Source: an uncultured Acetatifactor sp. (GTDB lineage Bacteria > Bacillota > Clostridia > Lachnospirales > Lachnospiraceae). Taken from it: a stretch of DNA of 64,000 nt. The notes under the pieces were generated by a model that was given only the letters and a program-made list of their open reading frames with translations, was not told the origin of the DNA and searched no databases. Both the position numbers and the translations under genes were made by a program. The stretch spans positions 331,706 to 395,705 of the forward strand of contig CAKRZO010000001.1 in the NCBI GenBank assembly GCA_934433135.1, given 5' to 3'. Positions 53,985 to 62,705 of this stretch are shown here, piece after piece; position 1 is the stretch's first letter; each line of letters begins with the position of its first letter.

Positions 53985-55643
53985 CTATCTATTCATAGCT
54001 CTGTCATATGCAGCCTGATAAGTTTCCAGAACATCCTTGATTCCGTATTCCTCCACCGTTTTCAGATATGTATCCCAGTTATCCAGAGATTCTTCACCTG
54101 TGATAAACTTAAGTGCCATTTCTTTTACATAAGTCGATATAGCCGCCCATGCATCTGTATACTTCATCAATTCCTCATCCGTCATTGTAACCATAGGAAG
54201 AGCATATTTATTGGAATCATGATTTTCAGTCCATGTGTAAACTGCCTCTGCAACAATCGGATTATTCTTCTTTTGTACAAACTCTGATAATTGAACCGAG
54301 CAGGGAACAGAGTCAGACCCGGTATACTTTGTGATTGCATTATTTAATCCACCCTCATCCTTCAGGATGACATCGGTCCATTCAATGGAACCGTCAGCAT
54401 TTACATTGTAACTTACACCCTCTTCACCAAAGTTCCAGTACTTTATTCCTTCTTCTGTAAAGCCGTAATTCAGTGCTTTTAATGCGAGAATCATTTCTTC
54501 TTCAGATGCTGATTTTGTGATAACTGCTGCAACATTGGCTCTCCAATATGTACTGAAGCCATTGCCAAGGGTTTCAATTGTTGCTCCTTTAGCTGTTCTC
54601 GGGAATCCTATACCAACCCATTCTGCACCTGTTCCCTCTGCATCCTGAATCAAATTGGTCATTTGGGACATTGCACCATAAATTACGCTGACTTGATTGT
54701 TTGCCGCCTTTGTTCTCCTTGCAGTAGCATCCATTGTAAAGGTATCCTTATCAATCAGGTCCTTTTCCCACCAGTCATGCAAAACAGCAAGATATTTCTT
54801 CCATTCCGGCTCCGAGTTTGCAAATTTAATCACGCCATTCTCCACATATAATGTAGCAGAGAGAGTAGCATGCGCTCCTGTTCCTGTCATTATCTGCGTA
54901 GGAGTTACCATTTTTGCACCATATTTGTCTTTAAAGGTAGTAAGCATTTCTTCCCAATCTTCAAGAGTTACTACTTCGTCCAAATTGATGCCGCATTCAT
55001 CCGCCCAGTCCTTACGAACTGCATGCCCCTGATAAAACAAATTGTAATCTCCTTCTACAAAGCACAAAAGTCCCCATTGTTTGCCATCAACTTCTGCTGC
55101 CTTCAAGGCTGCCTGATACTTTGGCTGATTTACAAATGCCCAATAATCCGGTGCGTATTTCGGAAGATACTCTGTTAAATCCCAGATTTTATCATTCTTC
55201 AATAAGTCAGCTATCCAATTCAGATCCCATCCCTGATGCATGATCTGAGGCAATTCCTTTTCAGTAAGCATAACATTCAGCGCAGACCCTTCATCCTGGC
55301 CAGGGCTTGGGAATACCCATTCATAATCGATACCTGTCATTTTTTCCAAGCCGGTATGAAATGGTGACTCATCCGCAGAAGCATACTCAGGATTTGGCTG
55401 TACACGCCATGTGTAGAAGCTCAATGTCTCATTTGACTCAAGAGGGTATGTGATTTTTCCATCTTCTGCTACATCTGAAGAAGCAGGTACTTCTTCTTTT
55501 TTAGAGGAAGATTCCACCTTTGAGGCTTCTGATTTTGACGTTTCTTGATCAGATGCCTTTTTCTGACCACATGCAGTCAAGCCAATTGCTAAAGTTACAA
55601 CCATTGCCAGACTTAAAAGCTTTTTTACCGTTTTGTTTCTCAT
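53985..55643 (-). CDS. extracellular oligosaccharide-binding lipoprotein (LplA-like)
   Basis: 552 residues. The signal peptide ends in a lipobox, AIGLTACGQ, with the lipid-anchored Cys near residue 25; a Ser/Lys/Glu-rich linker follows (about 27-60). The mature part has the features of large family-1-like solute-binding proteins (TLSFYTWRVQPNPEYASADE at the start; several Trp-rich segments). It captures oligosaccharides for the LplB/LplC permeases encoded downstream. A tandem 13-base repeat and a palindrome lie upstream. Confidence 0.93.
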   Translation of the reverse strand: MRNKTVKKLLSLAMVVTLAIGLTACGQKKASDQETSKSEASKVESSSKKEEVPASSDVAEDGKITYPLESNETLSFYTWRVQPNPEYASADESPFHTGLEKMTGIDYEWVFPSPGQDEGSALNVMLTEKELPQIMHQGWDLNWIADLLKNDKIWDLTEYLPKYAPDYWAFVNQPKYQAALKAAEVDGKQWGLLCFVEGDYNLFYQGHAVRKDWADECGINLDEVVTLEDWEEMLTTFKDKYGAKMVTPTQIMTGTGAHATLSATLYVENGVIKFANSEPEWKKYLAVLHDWWEKDLIDKDTFTMDATARRTKAANNQVSVIYGAMSQMTNLIQDAEGTGAEWVGIGFPRTAKGATIETLGNGFSTYWRANVAAVITKSASEEEMILALKALNYGFTEEGIKYWNFGEEGVSYNVNADGSIEWTDVILKDEGGLNNAITKYTGSDSVPCSVQLSEFVQKKNNPIVAEAVYTWTENHDSNKYALPMVTMTDEELMKYTDAWAAISTYVKEMALKFITGEESLDNWDTYLKTVEEYGIKDVLETYQAAYDRAMNR

Positions 55644-55667
55644 TTTTGTTCTCTCCTTTTTTGTTTT

Positions 55668-55693
55668 TTTGCATCTAGTATTTGCATCTAGTA
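55668..55693 (-). repeat. perfect 13-bp tandem repeat before the binding-protein gene
   Basis: TACTAGATGCAAA occurs twice in a row on the minus strand, 25 bases upstream of the start. It may be a regulator half-site pair or leader element. Confidence 0.5.
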
Positions 55694-55741
55694 CCTTCAG
55701 TTTATCTGCAAAATTTTACATAAGCAATAAACCATTTCTGT

Positions 55742-55757
55742 TTTTGATGTATCAAAA
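55742..55757. promoter_or_regulatory. palindrome TTTTGAT-GT-ATCAAAA, probable operator
   Basis: Seven-base perfect arms around GT, about 100 bases upstream of the binding-protein gene and 34 behind the regulator stop. Probable control site for the transporter/glycosidase operon. Confidence 0.45.
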
Positions 55758-55790
55758 CAATACAATGTCATGATATTTACCTCATGTTAC

Positions 55791-58013
55791 TCATCTCGCA
55801 TTGATTTCACGCCATTTTCCCGGTGTCATCCCCTCAATTTCCTTAAATTTCTTGATAAAAACATGGCTGCTTAAGAAACCAGTTATTTCTGCAACCTCCT
55901 GTATCGTTTTAGTTCCCTCACAAATCAGCTTCTTTGCTCGCTCGATTCTGACAGAGGCGATATAATCCAGAATAGATAATCCAAATTTTTCTTTGAAAAT
56001 CCGGGAAAGATATGCCGGTTGAATCCCCATCTGTTCTCCCAACATATTGACGGACAGCATATTATTATTGTAATTTTTATCAATATAATCCATGGTCTTT
56101 ACACAAACCTCATATTTCTCCCGAGACTTTGAGACACTTTCGCACTGAGCCTTTACCTCTGATAATTTCTGTAAACATTTCTTACGGAAATCATTCAGCG
56201 TGCTTGCTGTCCGCAACTCTTCCAAAACCACCTTTCTGTCCCCGCTAAAATTGCAGCTTTCCAACAATTTATCAAAAATACGGATTACTTCATTGTTGAA
56301 AAACATAACTGCATCCAGAGAAGCATTGTTTTTTATTTTATAGGTTCCCTCGATCATCTCAAAAATCTCTACCTTATTGAATTTTGTATCTCCTCTGACA
56401 TACTCTAGCAATAATAACAATATATTTTCAGCTTCACTACCTTTGTACGCACTCTTCTTTTCCAGCACCTCTTCAAACCGAATCTTAATCCCCGTTCCAA
56501 ATATATATTTATATTTGAGTGCCTCTCCAGCCTCTTTATATGCATCCGGGATACCGTTAATTCCTTCATGCCACCTACTGCATCCAATGGTAAGTATAAT
56601 CTGAAAGTGCTTGTCTACGTATTCTCTTCCCTGTTCCAGAATGCTCCAGACAGATTCTTTTTTTTCTTCTCCATTCATAATAAGTGCTAGTTTATCGTCG
56701 TGCATCTCGACGCAATACACCTCACCCACATTACTACACAGTTCTTCAAAAACATTCTGCACTACAAAACTATAAAGCTCGTCATTCTTCGGTATCTCTA
56801 TCTGCAAAATACATACTAGGAAATTACTACCCGCTTTGAAAATCTCCTGTTCAAATCCGTACTCCAAATCTGTCGACGAGAGTTTTCCTTCCAGCAACTT
56901 ATACAAGTATAGCCTGTGTATTACCCTTTTTACCCTTTTTACCTTTTCCGCTTTCGCCCTTTCTCCATGCAAAAAATTTGATATATGGGAAAACTCCTGA
57001 TTGGTTCTGCTGACACTTTTCTCCACCTCTTCTCCGTTCATTTGGGCAATGATATTTTTCAAGGGCTGATACATCTTATAAGAACTTTTGATAGCTAATA
57101 GAATGCTGATAATCAAACAAACAGCTATCGATACAAAACAAATTCTGTTCAATTGTTCCAATGTTCTCCAAAAATAACTGGTTTCCACAACATAAACATA
57201 GCTGTTTTCATTGTCGTATGCAGACTTAACCATATACATATATTCGTCAGTTTTAAACCAGCCCTCTGCCTCCTCTACTGCCACAAAATCTTCCGGAAAT
57301 AAACCTCCTGTTTGTCCCATAGTCCCATTCCACAAAATATTTTTCTCAGCATCATATAACTGTAGCCCGCCTCGATCATCTAAATCCCCCTGCGAAAATA
57401 GCTCCTGCATTTTTAAAGAATCAAATACAATACAAATTGTATAATTTGATGCAGACATGATATTACTTCTAGAACCCATGGTAACACATAGATACGAATT
57501 GTTATCATCTGCATTTATTGCATGACAAATAAATGCAGACTCCTCACACCTGATGATTTCCCTAAACTTCTCATATTCTATACCAGAATGTGCATAATAT
57601 GCCGCATAATGATCTAAAGCTTTCTGGGAGCCAAAACTGCCGGAAATGATTCTGTCATTGTGATAGAAATAGATAAATATATCATAATAATTATTTCTGG
57701 GTACGTCTGCTAATAATGACCATAATTGTAACCTTAAAGAGTGCTCTTTACTCGTTACACGTGTATAAGAGTTAAGTAATGCAGCATTATTAGAATCTGT
57801 TATTAAAAAAGTGCAGATTCCCTCTGCTTGCCTCATAATGTCATCCATCTGCACAGAAAAAATGTTCAATGATTTTTCTGCTGAGAGCATTACTTCCTCT
57901 CTCAGTATATGATTTGCCTGCCAACAAACCAGTAACGTAGTGATAAGTGGTACACACAATGTCAATATCATTTTTTGTAACAACTCCATCAGGAAGCTTT
58001 TTGTTTTTTTCAT
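55791..58013 (-). CDS. membrane-bound AraC-family regulator with extracellular sensor
   Basis: 740 residues. A first membrane helix (about residues 13-33), an extracellular Cache-like domain (about 35-290), a second helix (ICFVSIAVCLIISILLAI), a cytoplasmic linker and a C-terminal AraC double HTH (MLSVNMLGEQMGIQPAYLSR, QEVAEITGFLSSHVFIKKFK). This is a one-component version of YesM/YesN signalling common in Firmicutes glycan loci. It probably senses the released glycan outside and switches on the transporter and enzyme genes downstream. Confidence 0.93.
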   Translation of the reverse strand: MKKTKSFLMELLQKMILTLCVPLITTLLVCWQANHILREEVMLSAEKSLNIFSVQMDDIMRQAEGICTFLITDSNNAALLNSYTRVTSKEHSLRLQLWSLLADVPRNNYYDIFIYFYHNDRIISGSFGSQKALDHYAAYYAHSGIEYEKFREIIRCEESAFICHAINADDNNSYLCVTMGSRSNIMSASNYTICIVFDSLKMQELFSQGDLDDRGGLQLYDAEKNILWNGTMGQTGGLFPEDFVAVEEAEGWFKTDEYMYMVKSAYDNENSYVYVVETSYFWRTLEQLNRICFVSIAVCLIISILLAIKSSYKMYQPLKNIIAQMNGEEVEKSVSRTNQEFSHISNFLHGERAKAEKVKRVKRVIHRLYLYKLLEGKLSSTDLEYGFEQEIFKAGSNFLVCILQIEIPKNDELYSFVVQNVFEELCSNVGEVYCVEMHDDKLALIMNGEEKKESVWSILEQGREYVDKHFQIILTIGCSRWHEGINGIPDAYKEAGEALKYKYIFGTGIKIRFEEVLEKKSAYKGSEAENILLLLLEYVRGDTKFNKVEIFEMIEGTYKIKNNASLDAVMFFNNEVIRIFDKLLESCNFSGDRKVVLEELRTASTLNDFRKKCLQKLSEVKAQCESVSKSREKYEVCVKTMDYIDKNYNNNMLSVNMLGEQMGIQPAYLSRIFKEKFGLSILDYIASVRIERAKKLICEGTKTIQEVAEITGFLSSHVFIKKFKEIEGMTPGKWREINAR

Positions 58014-58111
58014 TCAGATACCTCCCAGTCAACCTGCGTATTCACTAAAACTCCAGATACCTTTTATTTTCTATATTTCTTTCTTATTTACTTATTATTC
58101 CTTTCTTTTTT

Positions 58112-58675
58112 TTATTTTATTTCTTGACGATCCCTTCTGAAATCATGCACCACCATAGCCAAGAGTGTAGCTGCAAAAAGCACCACATGCGTAAACAAAT
58201 TACCATAGGATTTTGATAATAAATCATATAAAATCCAAAGCATTGAATTTGATGCAAACAAAAATCTGTAATACTTTGTATTATTTTGGGCTACACTTAG
58301 AACAAATAATAATGATGCCGCTAGTGCCAGAACATCATACCAATTTCTAAAGGTTAAAATATTTACTCCTAGAAAACCAACCACATGAAATGCCACCAAT
58401 AACTTCGGCAACATCTTTCCTTGTATATTAAATAAATAATTGATAATCACTTGAACACAGGCAACAAAACATATGGCAGTTCCACTGAAGGAAGACACCA
58501 ATAAATAGCTTATTCCTACCAGCAGATTTCCCAAGAAATTAAACATAAGAATTGTCTTCATTTTTTTCCCAAATGGTTCACACAAGCCTAATACTGTGGA
58601 AATAAAAGATACAATATAAGAAATTTGTTGCAAATTTTTCACCTTCTCTTTTTCATATTTGGCGCCACTAAGCAC
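58112..58675 (-). CDS. YgjV-like inner membrane protein
   Basis: Up to 187 residues; the GTG at 58675 opens the frame, but AGAAGG suggests a TTG start at about 58633 (LQQISYIVSFIST). Five or six hydrophobic helices; the pattern LGNLLVGISYLLVSSFSGTA and NSMLWILYDLLSKSYGN resembles the YgjV family. Function unknown. It lies 98 bases upstream of the membrane-bound AraC regulator in the same AT-rich segment. Confidence 0.65.
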   Translation of the reverse strand: MLSGAKYEKEKVKNLQQISYIVSFISTVLGLCEPFGKKMKTILMFNFLGNLLVGISYLLVSSFSGTAICFVACVQVIINYLFNIQGKMLPKLLVAFHVVGFLGVNILTFRNWYDVLALAASLLFVLSVAQNNTKYYRFLFASNSMLWILYDLLSKSYGNLFTHVVLFAATLLAMVVHDFRRDRQEIK

Positions 58676-58871
58676 CTTATTTTATCATAAGGGAATGAAA
58701 ACTGCTTTTCAATGTCTCATTTCTTTTTTCATGGATGAAAACTATACTTTAAGTTTTCTACAACAACCATCTAACAGACCACCATAATCTCTGTTCAACA
58801 TGCATTACTTTCTGACTGGTAGGAGTGTTTTTATGTACCTCTGACATCTAAAGTAGAATATCCCAAAAGAT

Positions 58872-58902
58872 AAAAAAACGTCCACTTTTTAAGAATGGAC
58901 GT
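58872..58902 (-). terminator. intrinsic terminator behind the AEC transporter
   Basis: On the minus strand ACGTCCA (58896-58902) pairs with TGGACGT (58878-58884), followed by seven T. Confidence 0.8.
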
Positions 58903-58941
58903 AAAATTTTTATTAAATAGAAGGCCTTTTCCTACACGTTT

Positions 58942-59850
58942 TTATAAAGTAACCACCAACAACCCCACGATGCACACAATACTGATCACAATGGATAAGG
59001 AATTCAGCGCACTGGCCAGCCCCACATCCCCCTCAAGCTCCTGGGTAAAAGCAGGCGCCGCCGATGCAATAGGGCTAAATGCCAGAATCATCAACGCCTG
59101 ACGCACCTCCAGGGAAAAAGGCAACAGGAAAAAGCACCCTACAGCAAACAATGCCGCCACACCGTAACGCACCGCCAGAATCCGCACGATCCTGCCAATC
59201 TGCTTCCTATCCCCGCTAAGCTTAAATCCCACACCGATCATCAACATAGCCATAAACGCATTGCCATTGGCGATAATCTCTGCAAAAGACACCACCGGCT
59301 TAGGCAGCGTCACATGCAGCAGATTCAGCACGATCATGATCACATAACAGTCAAAAGGCACAGATTTTAGCAAAGCCTTGGCAATTCTCTTTACTGAAAA
59401 TCCATTATTATCCTTCACAATAGATGCCACACTATACGAACCGCCCAGACAGACACAGGCATTTCCCGTGTCAAACAAGCTGGTGGTAATCACACCCATC
59501 GGCCCCAGAAAACTCTGCACAAAAGGCATGGTGAAATTCCCAATGTTATACCCGGAGGTGTTCAAAATCTCAAAAGCCTGCTGCTCCCTGCCTGCCCGGC
59601 GATTCATCAACCAGCCGATCCCCATATAAATCAGCCCGCCTCCCAACCCCAGAAGCACGATAAAAAGCAACGAAGTATCAATCTCCTTGCCGGAAAAACT
59701 ATACACAATAGCCGCCGGCAATGTGATCTTGATCACAATCCCCGACAACACCCGAAAGTCACCTTCTTTGAAGAAATTAATCTTCCGCAAAGCATACCCC
59801 AACACAATGATCGCAATAAAACACCCTGCCCGGGTCACTATTTCCTGCAT
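58942..59850 (-). CDS. AEC (auxin efflux carrier) family transporter
   Basis: 302 residues with about ten membrane helices in two inverted halves. Family signatures are the N-terminal RKINFFKEGDFRVLSGIVIK and the crossover segment NTSGYNIGNFTMPFVQSFLG, plus SPIASAAPAFTQELEGDVGL near the C-terminus. Bacterial members export or import small organic acids (malate, malonate and similar). Its GC content is higher than that of the glycan cluster beside it, so it probably belongs to a different donor segment. Confidence 0.92.
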   Translation of the reverse strand: MQEIVTRAGCFIAIIVLGYALRKINFFKEGDFRVLSGIVIKITLPAAIVYSFSGKEIDTSLLFIVLLGLGGGLIYMGIGWLMNRRAGREQQAFEILNTSGYNIGNFTMPFVQSFLGPMGVITTSLFDTGNACVCLGGSYSVASIVKDNNGFSVKRIAKALLKSVPFDCYVIMIVLNLLHVTLPKPVVSFAEIIANGNAFMAMLMIGVGFKLSGDRKQIGRIVRILAVRYGVAALFAVGCFFLLPFSLEVRQALMILAFSPIASAAPAFTQELEGDVGLASALNSLSIVISIVCIVGLLVVTL

Positions 59851-59908
59851 GGTACTTTACCAAAACCGCCACCGGACGGTTGCCCTTTCCTGTTCATCCA
59901 CATCCACT

Positions 59909-60173
59909 TTACACCGCAAATTTCTGGTTAAACTTATCCAACAAAAGCGCCGCCACGATACCAAAGCAAACAAAGAACACGTTGATCAAGGCACTGGTGA
60001 CAGACACGGTAAAGCTTCCAAAAGGAATGATCATGATCGTAGCCGCAATCACCACACCAATGATCGCATGGAACGCAACTGAATAATGATGTTAAATAAG
60101 GAATCCACAGCCTTGGCAAACAGTATGATCGTAGCCAACGCACCGATCCCACCCGGAATCAACACTGCAAAAT
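59909..60173 (-). pseudogene. DUF368-like membrane protein, C-terminal remnant with frameshift
   Basis: From the repeat border inward the minus strand encodes DFAVLIPGGIGALATIILFA, then, after a frameshift near 60083, VAFHAIIGVVIAATIMIIPF and a helix ending DKFNQKFAV before TAA at 59909. The arrangement resembles the C-terminus of DUF368 (undecaprenyl-phosphate translocase-like) proteins; the family call is from memory. The gene has lost its N-terminal two thirds, replaced by the ABC gene fragment. Confidence 0.55.
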
Positions 60174-60522
60174 CCATAATGCCCCCGACTGTCAGAACGA
60201 AGCGGTTCCTCTGCGCTACCAGTGCATCCGGAAATAATCCCCGCAGCATAAAGTCTTCTTCGCGATAAAGTCCTCCGTCTACGATAACAGACATCAGCAT
60301 GGGGATAAAGACCTCCAGCACGACTTCCAGGCCGCCGAATACAGCCGCTGCCGTCAGATGACCGCGATAGCCGTTCAGACATTTCCGGATCATTTTGCCT
60401 TGCGTTATATCTTGTACTTTGTTTTGTGTTCTGTCTTCTATTTTACCTTGCGTTACGTTATTGATTGTTCTCAGCTCCCTGTGGAAATATTTTAGAAACA
60501 CTTCCACTATTCTAGCAAACAT
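60049..60522 (-). pseudogene. 5' fragment of the ABC exporter gene fused to foreign sequence
   Basis: A duplicate of the first 349 bases of the gene starting at 43431, at offset 17,091. After the residues TVGGIM the frame leaves the repeat and reads into the DUF368-like remnant until TGA at 60049. Only the N-terminal tail and first membrane helices remain, so no transporter can be made. Confidence 0.9.
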
Positions 60523-61206
60523 TTGTTTCCTTGGCAAGTGTAAAGCCTTATTTTTCCGAAAACTATGCTAATGTAAAGTAACAGTTCGGCCGCGCCATTC
60601 ACAAAGCCGCGCTTTCAGCGCTCATCCGCTGCTCCGCAGCTGCTCGGGCAGACGCATGTGGTTCCATTCGGGGGACGCTCACGCTCAATAAAAAACGCCG
60701 GCTCTCATTGGAATCCCCATGCGTCTGCCCTTAGTAATTTGCTTTTAATATAATTGTCTCAAGACTTCCCGGAATCGGGCAATATTCTGTCCGATACTTC
60801 CTTCCCCGGAAAAGACGCTTGACGAACCGGCCACAAAAATATCGGCTCCCATCCGATTCATCCGTCCGGCATTTTCAAAACTGATATTCCCGTCTACCTC
60901 GATTTCTTTGTCCGGGTAACCGTTTGTATCCAGATACTCTCTCAGTTTTTTTACCTTTCCAGCGCAGGCTTCCACCAGTTTCTGCCCAGCAAATCCGGGA
61001 TCCACCGTCATCACCAGCACTCCGTCAATGTCATCCAAAAGATTCTCCAAGACCTGTATAGGTGTCCCCGGATTCAGAGCTACCATTGCTTTTGCTCCTT
61101 TTTTACGGATTGCCGCCACTGTTTTATGGATATGGGGCGTGGATTCGTAATGTACGGAAACATAGTCTCCCGGTCTGAAGGCAAACCAATCCATCTTACT
61201 CTCCGG
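60174..61206. repeat. 1,033-bp direct repeat, right copy
   Basis: Near-identical to 43083-44115. To the right it continues into an intact rpe; to the left it breaks off inside the ABC reading frame. Intact rpe here and intact ABC gene at the other copy show that the two genes were once neighbours. Confidence 0.95.
60646..60730. repeat. dispersed palindromic repeat, copy B' (duplicated)
   Basis: Identical to 43555-43639 as part of the 1,033-bp duplication; lies directly behind rpe. Confidence 0.6.
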
Positions 61207-61431
61207 ATGCTCTATCATAAAATGCAAATCCAGCGGAATATCGGTATTCTCCTTCAGCGCCTTTACAAAATCCGTTCCGAGTGTATAATTGGGAACAAAA
61301 TTCCCGTCCATAATGTCCACATGCAACAGTTCAATTCCGCATTCTTCAAATTGCTTGATGCATTCTTTTAACTTAAAGAAATCAGCGCACATAATCGATG
61401 GCGCTATTTTCTTTTTCCTGCAATTATTCAT
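60745..61431 (-). CDS. rpe: ribulose-phosphate 3-epimerase
   Basis: 228 residues, standard length. APSIMCADFFKLKECI, the catalytic HVDIMDGNFVPNYTLG (first Asp and His), LDLHFMIEHPE, NPGTPI, VMTVDPGFAGQKL and EVDGNISFEN (second Asp) are all in place. It interconverts ribulose-5-phosphate and xylulose-5-phosphate, or a related ketose phosphate. Its ATG overlaps the dehydrogenase stop (ATGA), so both form one operon under the DeoR repressor. The C-terminal two thirds are duplicated at 43654. Confidence 0.96.
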   Translation of the reverse strand: MNNCRKKKIAPSIMCADFFKLKECIKQFEECGIELLHVDIMDGNFVPNYTLGTDFVKALKENTDIPLDLHFMIEHPESKMDWFAFRPGDYVSVHYESTPHIHKTVAAIRKKGAKAMVALNPGTPIQVLENLLDDIDGVLVMTVDPGFAGQKLVEACAGKVKKLREYLDTNGYPDKEIEVDGNISFENAGRMNRMGADIFVAGSSSVFSGEGSIGQNIARFREVLRQLY

Positions 61432-62459
61432 CCCAAACTTTCCTCCATATAGAGCATTACTTTGTTATAGAATTCCGTTTTGTTTCGCATCATCTCAAAG
61501 GCCTTGTTACATTCCGACAACGGGAAGCGGTGAGTAATCAGTTCCTTTACATGCAGTTTTCCTTCCGCCATCGCACGAACACTTTCTTTCCAGTCGTTTT
61601 CCCTGTCGTTATAAGAGGAATTCCAGGTTCCGCTTATCTTAAGTTCCTTTCTAAGAATCTGCCAGTATCCGTTTTGGGAAAGGGTTACCTTATCGGAAGG
61701 ATTTCCCATAAATACCAGTCTTCCGCCCGGTTTTACAACTTCAAGACAGTTTTCCAGTGCATCGCCGCAGCCTGTCCCCTCCAGGGCACAGTCCACCGTT
61801 ATGCCTTCCTTATAGGTATGGAAACCGAATTTTTCGGCAAATTCCAATTTCCGGGTATCAATATCCGTATAATATACTTTTTCCGCACCGAACAGGCGAG
61901 CCCATTTTCCGGCAATCAGGCCGATGGGCCCAGCACCCGAGATAAAAACCGTATCCCCCGAATGAATCTTAAGCTTTAATACAGCGTGCCTTGCCACTGA
62001 CACCGGTTCACACATGGCGCCCTCCTCGTAACTTAATCCGGACGGCAATTTTACCAAATTCCATTTTTTAACGGCAATGTACTCCGCCATTCCCCCATCC
62101 CGTCTGGAACCATAATAATCATAATGCTCACAAGTCGCATATTTTCCTTCCAGACAGCTTTTACAATGGAAGCAGGGCAAAAGAGGAAAGACACAGACTC
62201 GTTCCCCTAGCAAATCTTGATCCTTTTCTCTTGTAAAAACCACCTTTCCAGCAATTTCATGCCCTATGATCGTCGGAAAATGATAGGTTCCTTTTACGTA
62301 AACACGCCCGATGTCACTTCCGCAGATACCGCAGTTTTTTACCTGAACAATGACTTCCTCCTCACCGCATACCGGATAATCCGTATTATCATACCGCAGA
62401 TCTCCGATTCCATATAATCTCGCACATTTGATAGAAGGCTTTACCTCTCGCTTCTCCAT
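61428..62459 (-). CDS. zinc-dependent polyol dehydrogenase (GatD-like, medium-chain)
   Basis: 343 residues. Catalytic zinc: NCGICGSDIGRVY (Cys) and GHEIAGKVV (His-Glu); structural zinc: CFHCKSCLEGKYATC. The coenzyme fold has FISGAGPIGLIAGKWARLFG. Overall it resembles galactitol-1-phosphate 5-dehydrogenase and sorbitol dehydrogenases. With Rpe behind it, a pentitol or hexitol phosphate would be oxidised to a ketose phosphate and epimerised into the pentose phosphate pathway (inference). No PTS genes are in the window. Confidence 0.92.
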   Translation of the reverse strand: MEKREVKPSIKCARLYGIGDLRYDNTDYPVCGEEEVIVQVKNCGICGSDIGRVYVKGTYHFPTIIGHEIAGKVVFTREKDQDLLGERVCVFPLLPCFHCKSCLEGKYATCEHYDYYGSRRDGGMAEYIAVKKWNLVKLPSGLSYEEGAMCEPVSVARHAVLKLKIHSGDTVFISGAGPIGLIAGKWARLFGAEKVYYTDIDTRKLEFAEKFGFHTYKEGITVDCALEGTGCGDALENCLEVVKPGGRLVFMGNPSDKVTLSQNGYWQILRKELKISGTWNSSYNDRENDWKESVRAMAEGKLHVKELITHRFPLSECNKAFEMMRNKTEFYNKVMLYMEESLG

Positions 62460-62586
62460 ATTCTCTTTTGCGCTCCTTTCTGATCCTCCGATACTTCTTA
62501 ATGGTGCAGCTGAATTATTATTATGCTTCTTTTATTCTTGCTGATCATCGACACCGTTTTTCTTTACAGAAATATCGGAATGTGAT

Positions 62587-62618
62587 AGAATCATAATCGA
62601 TTCTGATCGTTTCATCAA
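62587..62618 (-). promoter_or_regulatory. polyol dehydrogenase-rpe promoter with overlapping operator
   Basis: TTGATG (62613-62618) and TATGAT (62590-62595) on the minus strand, 17 apart. AGAATC (62587-62592) and GATTCT (62599-62604) form a dyad directly over the -10 box, the expected place for a repressor such as the divergent DeoR protein. Confidence 0.6.
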
Positions 62619-62705
62619 TAAGCGGCGAAAACATTGATTAACAATCGCAGATTTGATTAAATATGAAAGAATACGAATTGAAACGAAAACAAGGAAAGAA
62701 GAAAG

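Noticed and set aside
44116..60173. prophage, integrative conjugative element or insertion sequence
   Set aside because: No integrase, relaxase, transposase or phage structural gene was found, and no tRNA attachment site borders the island.
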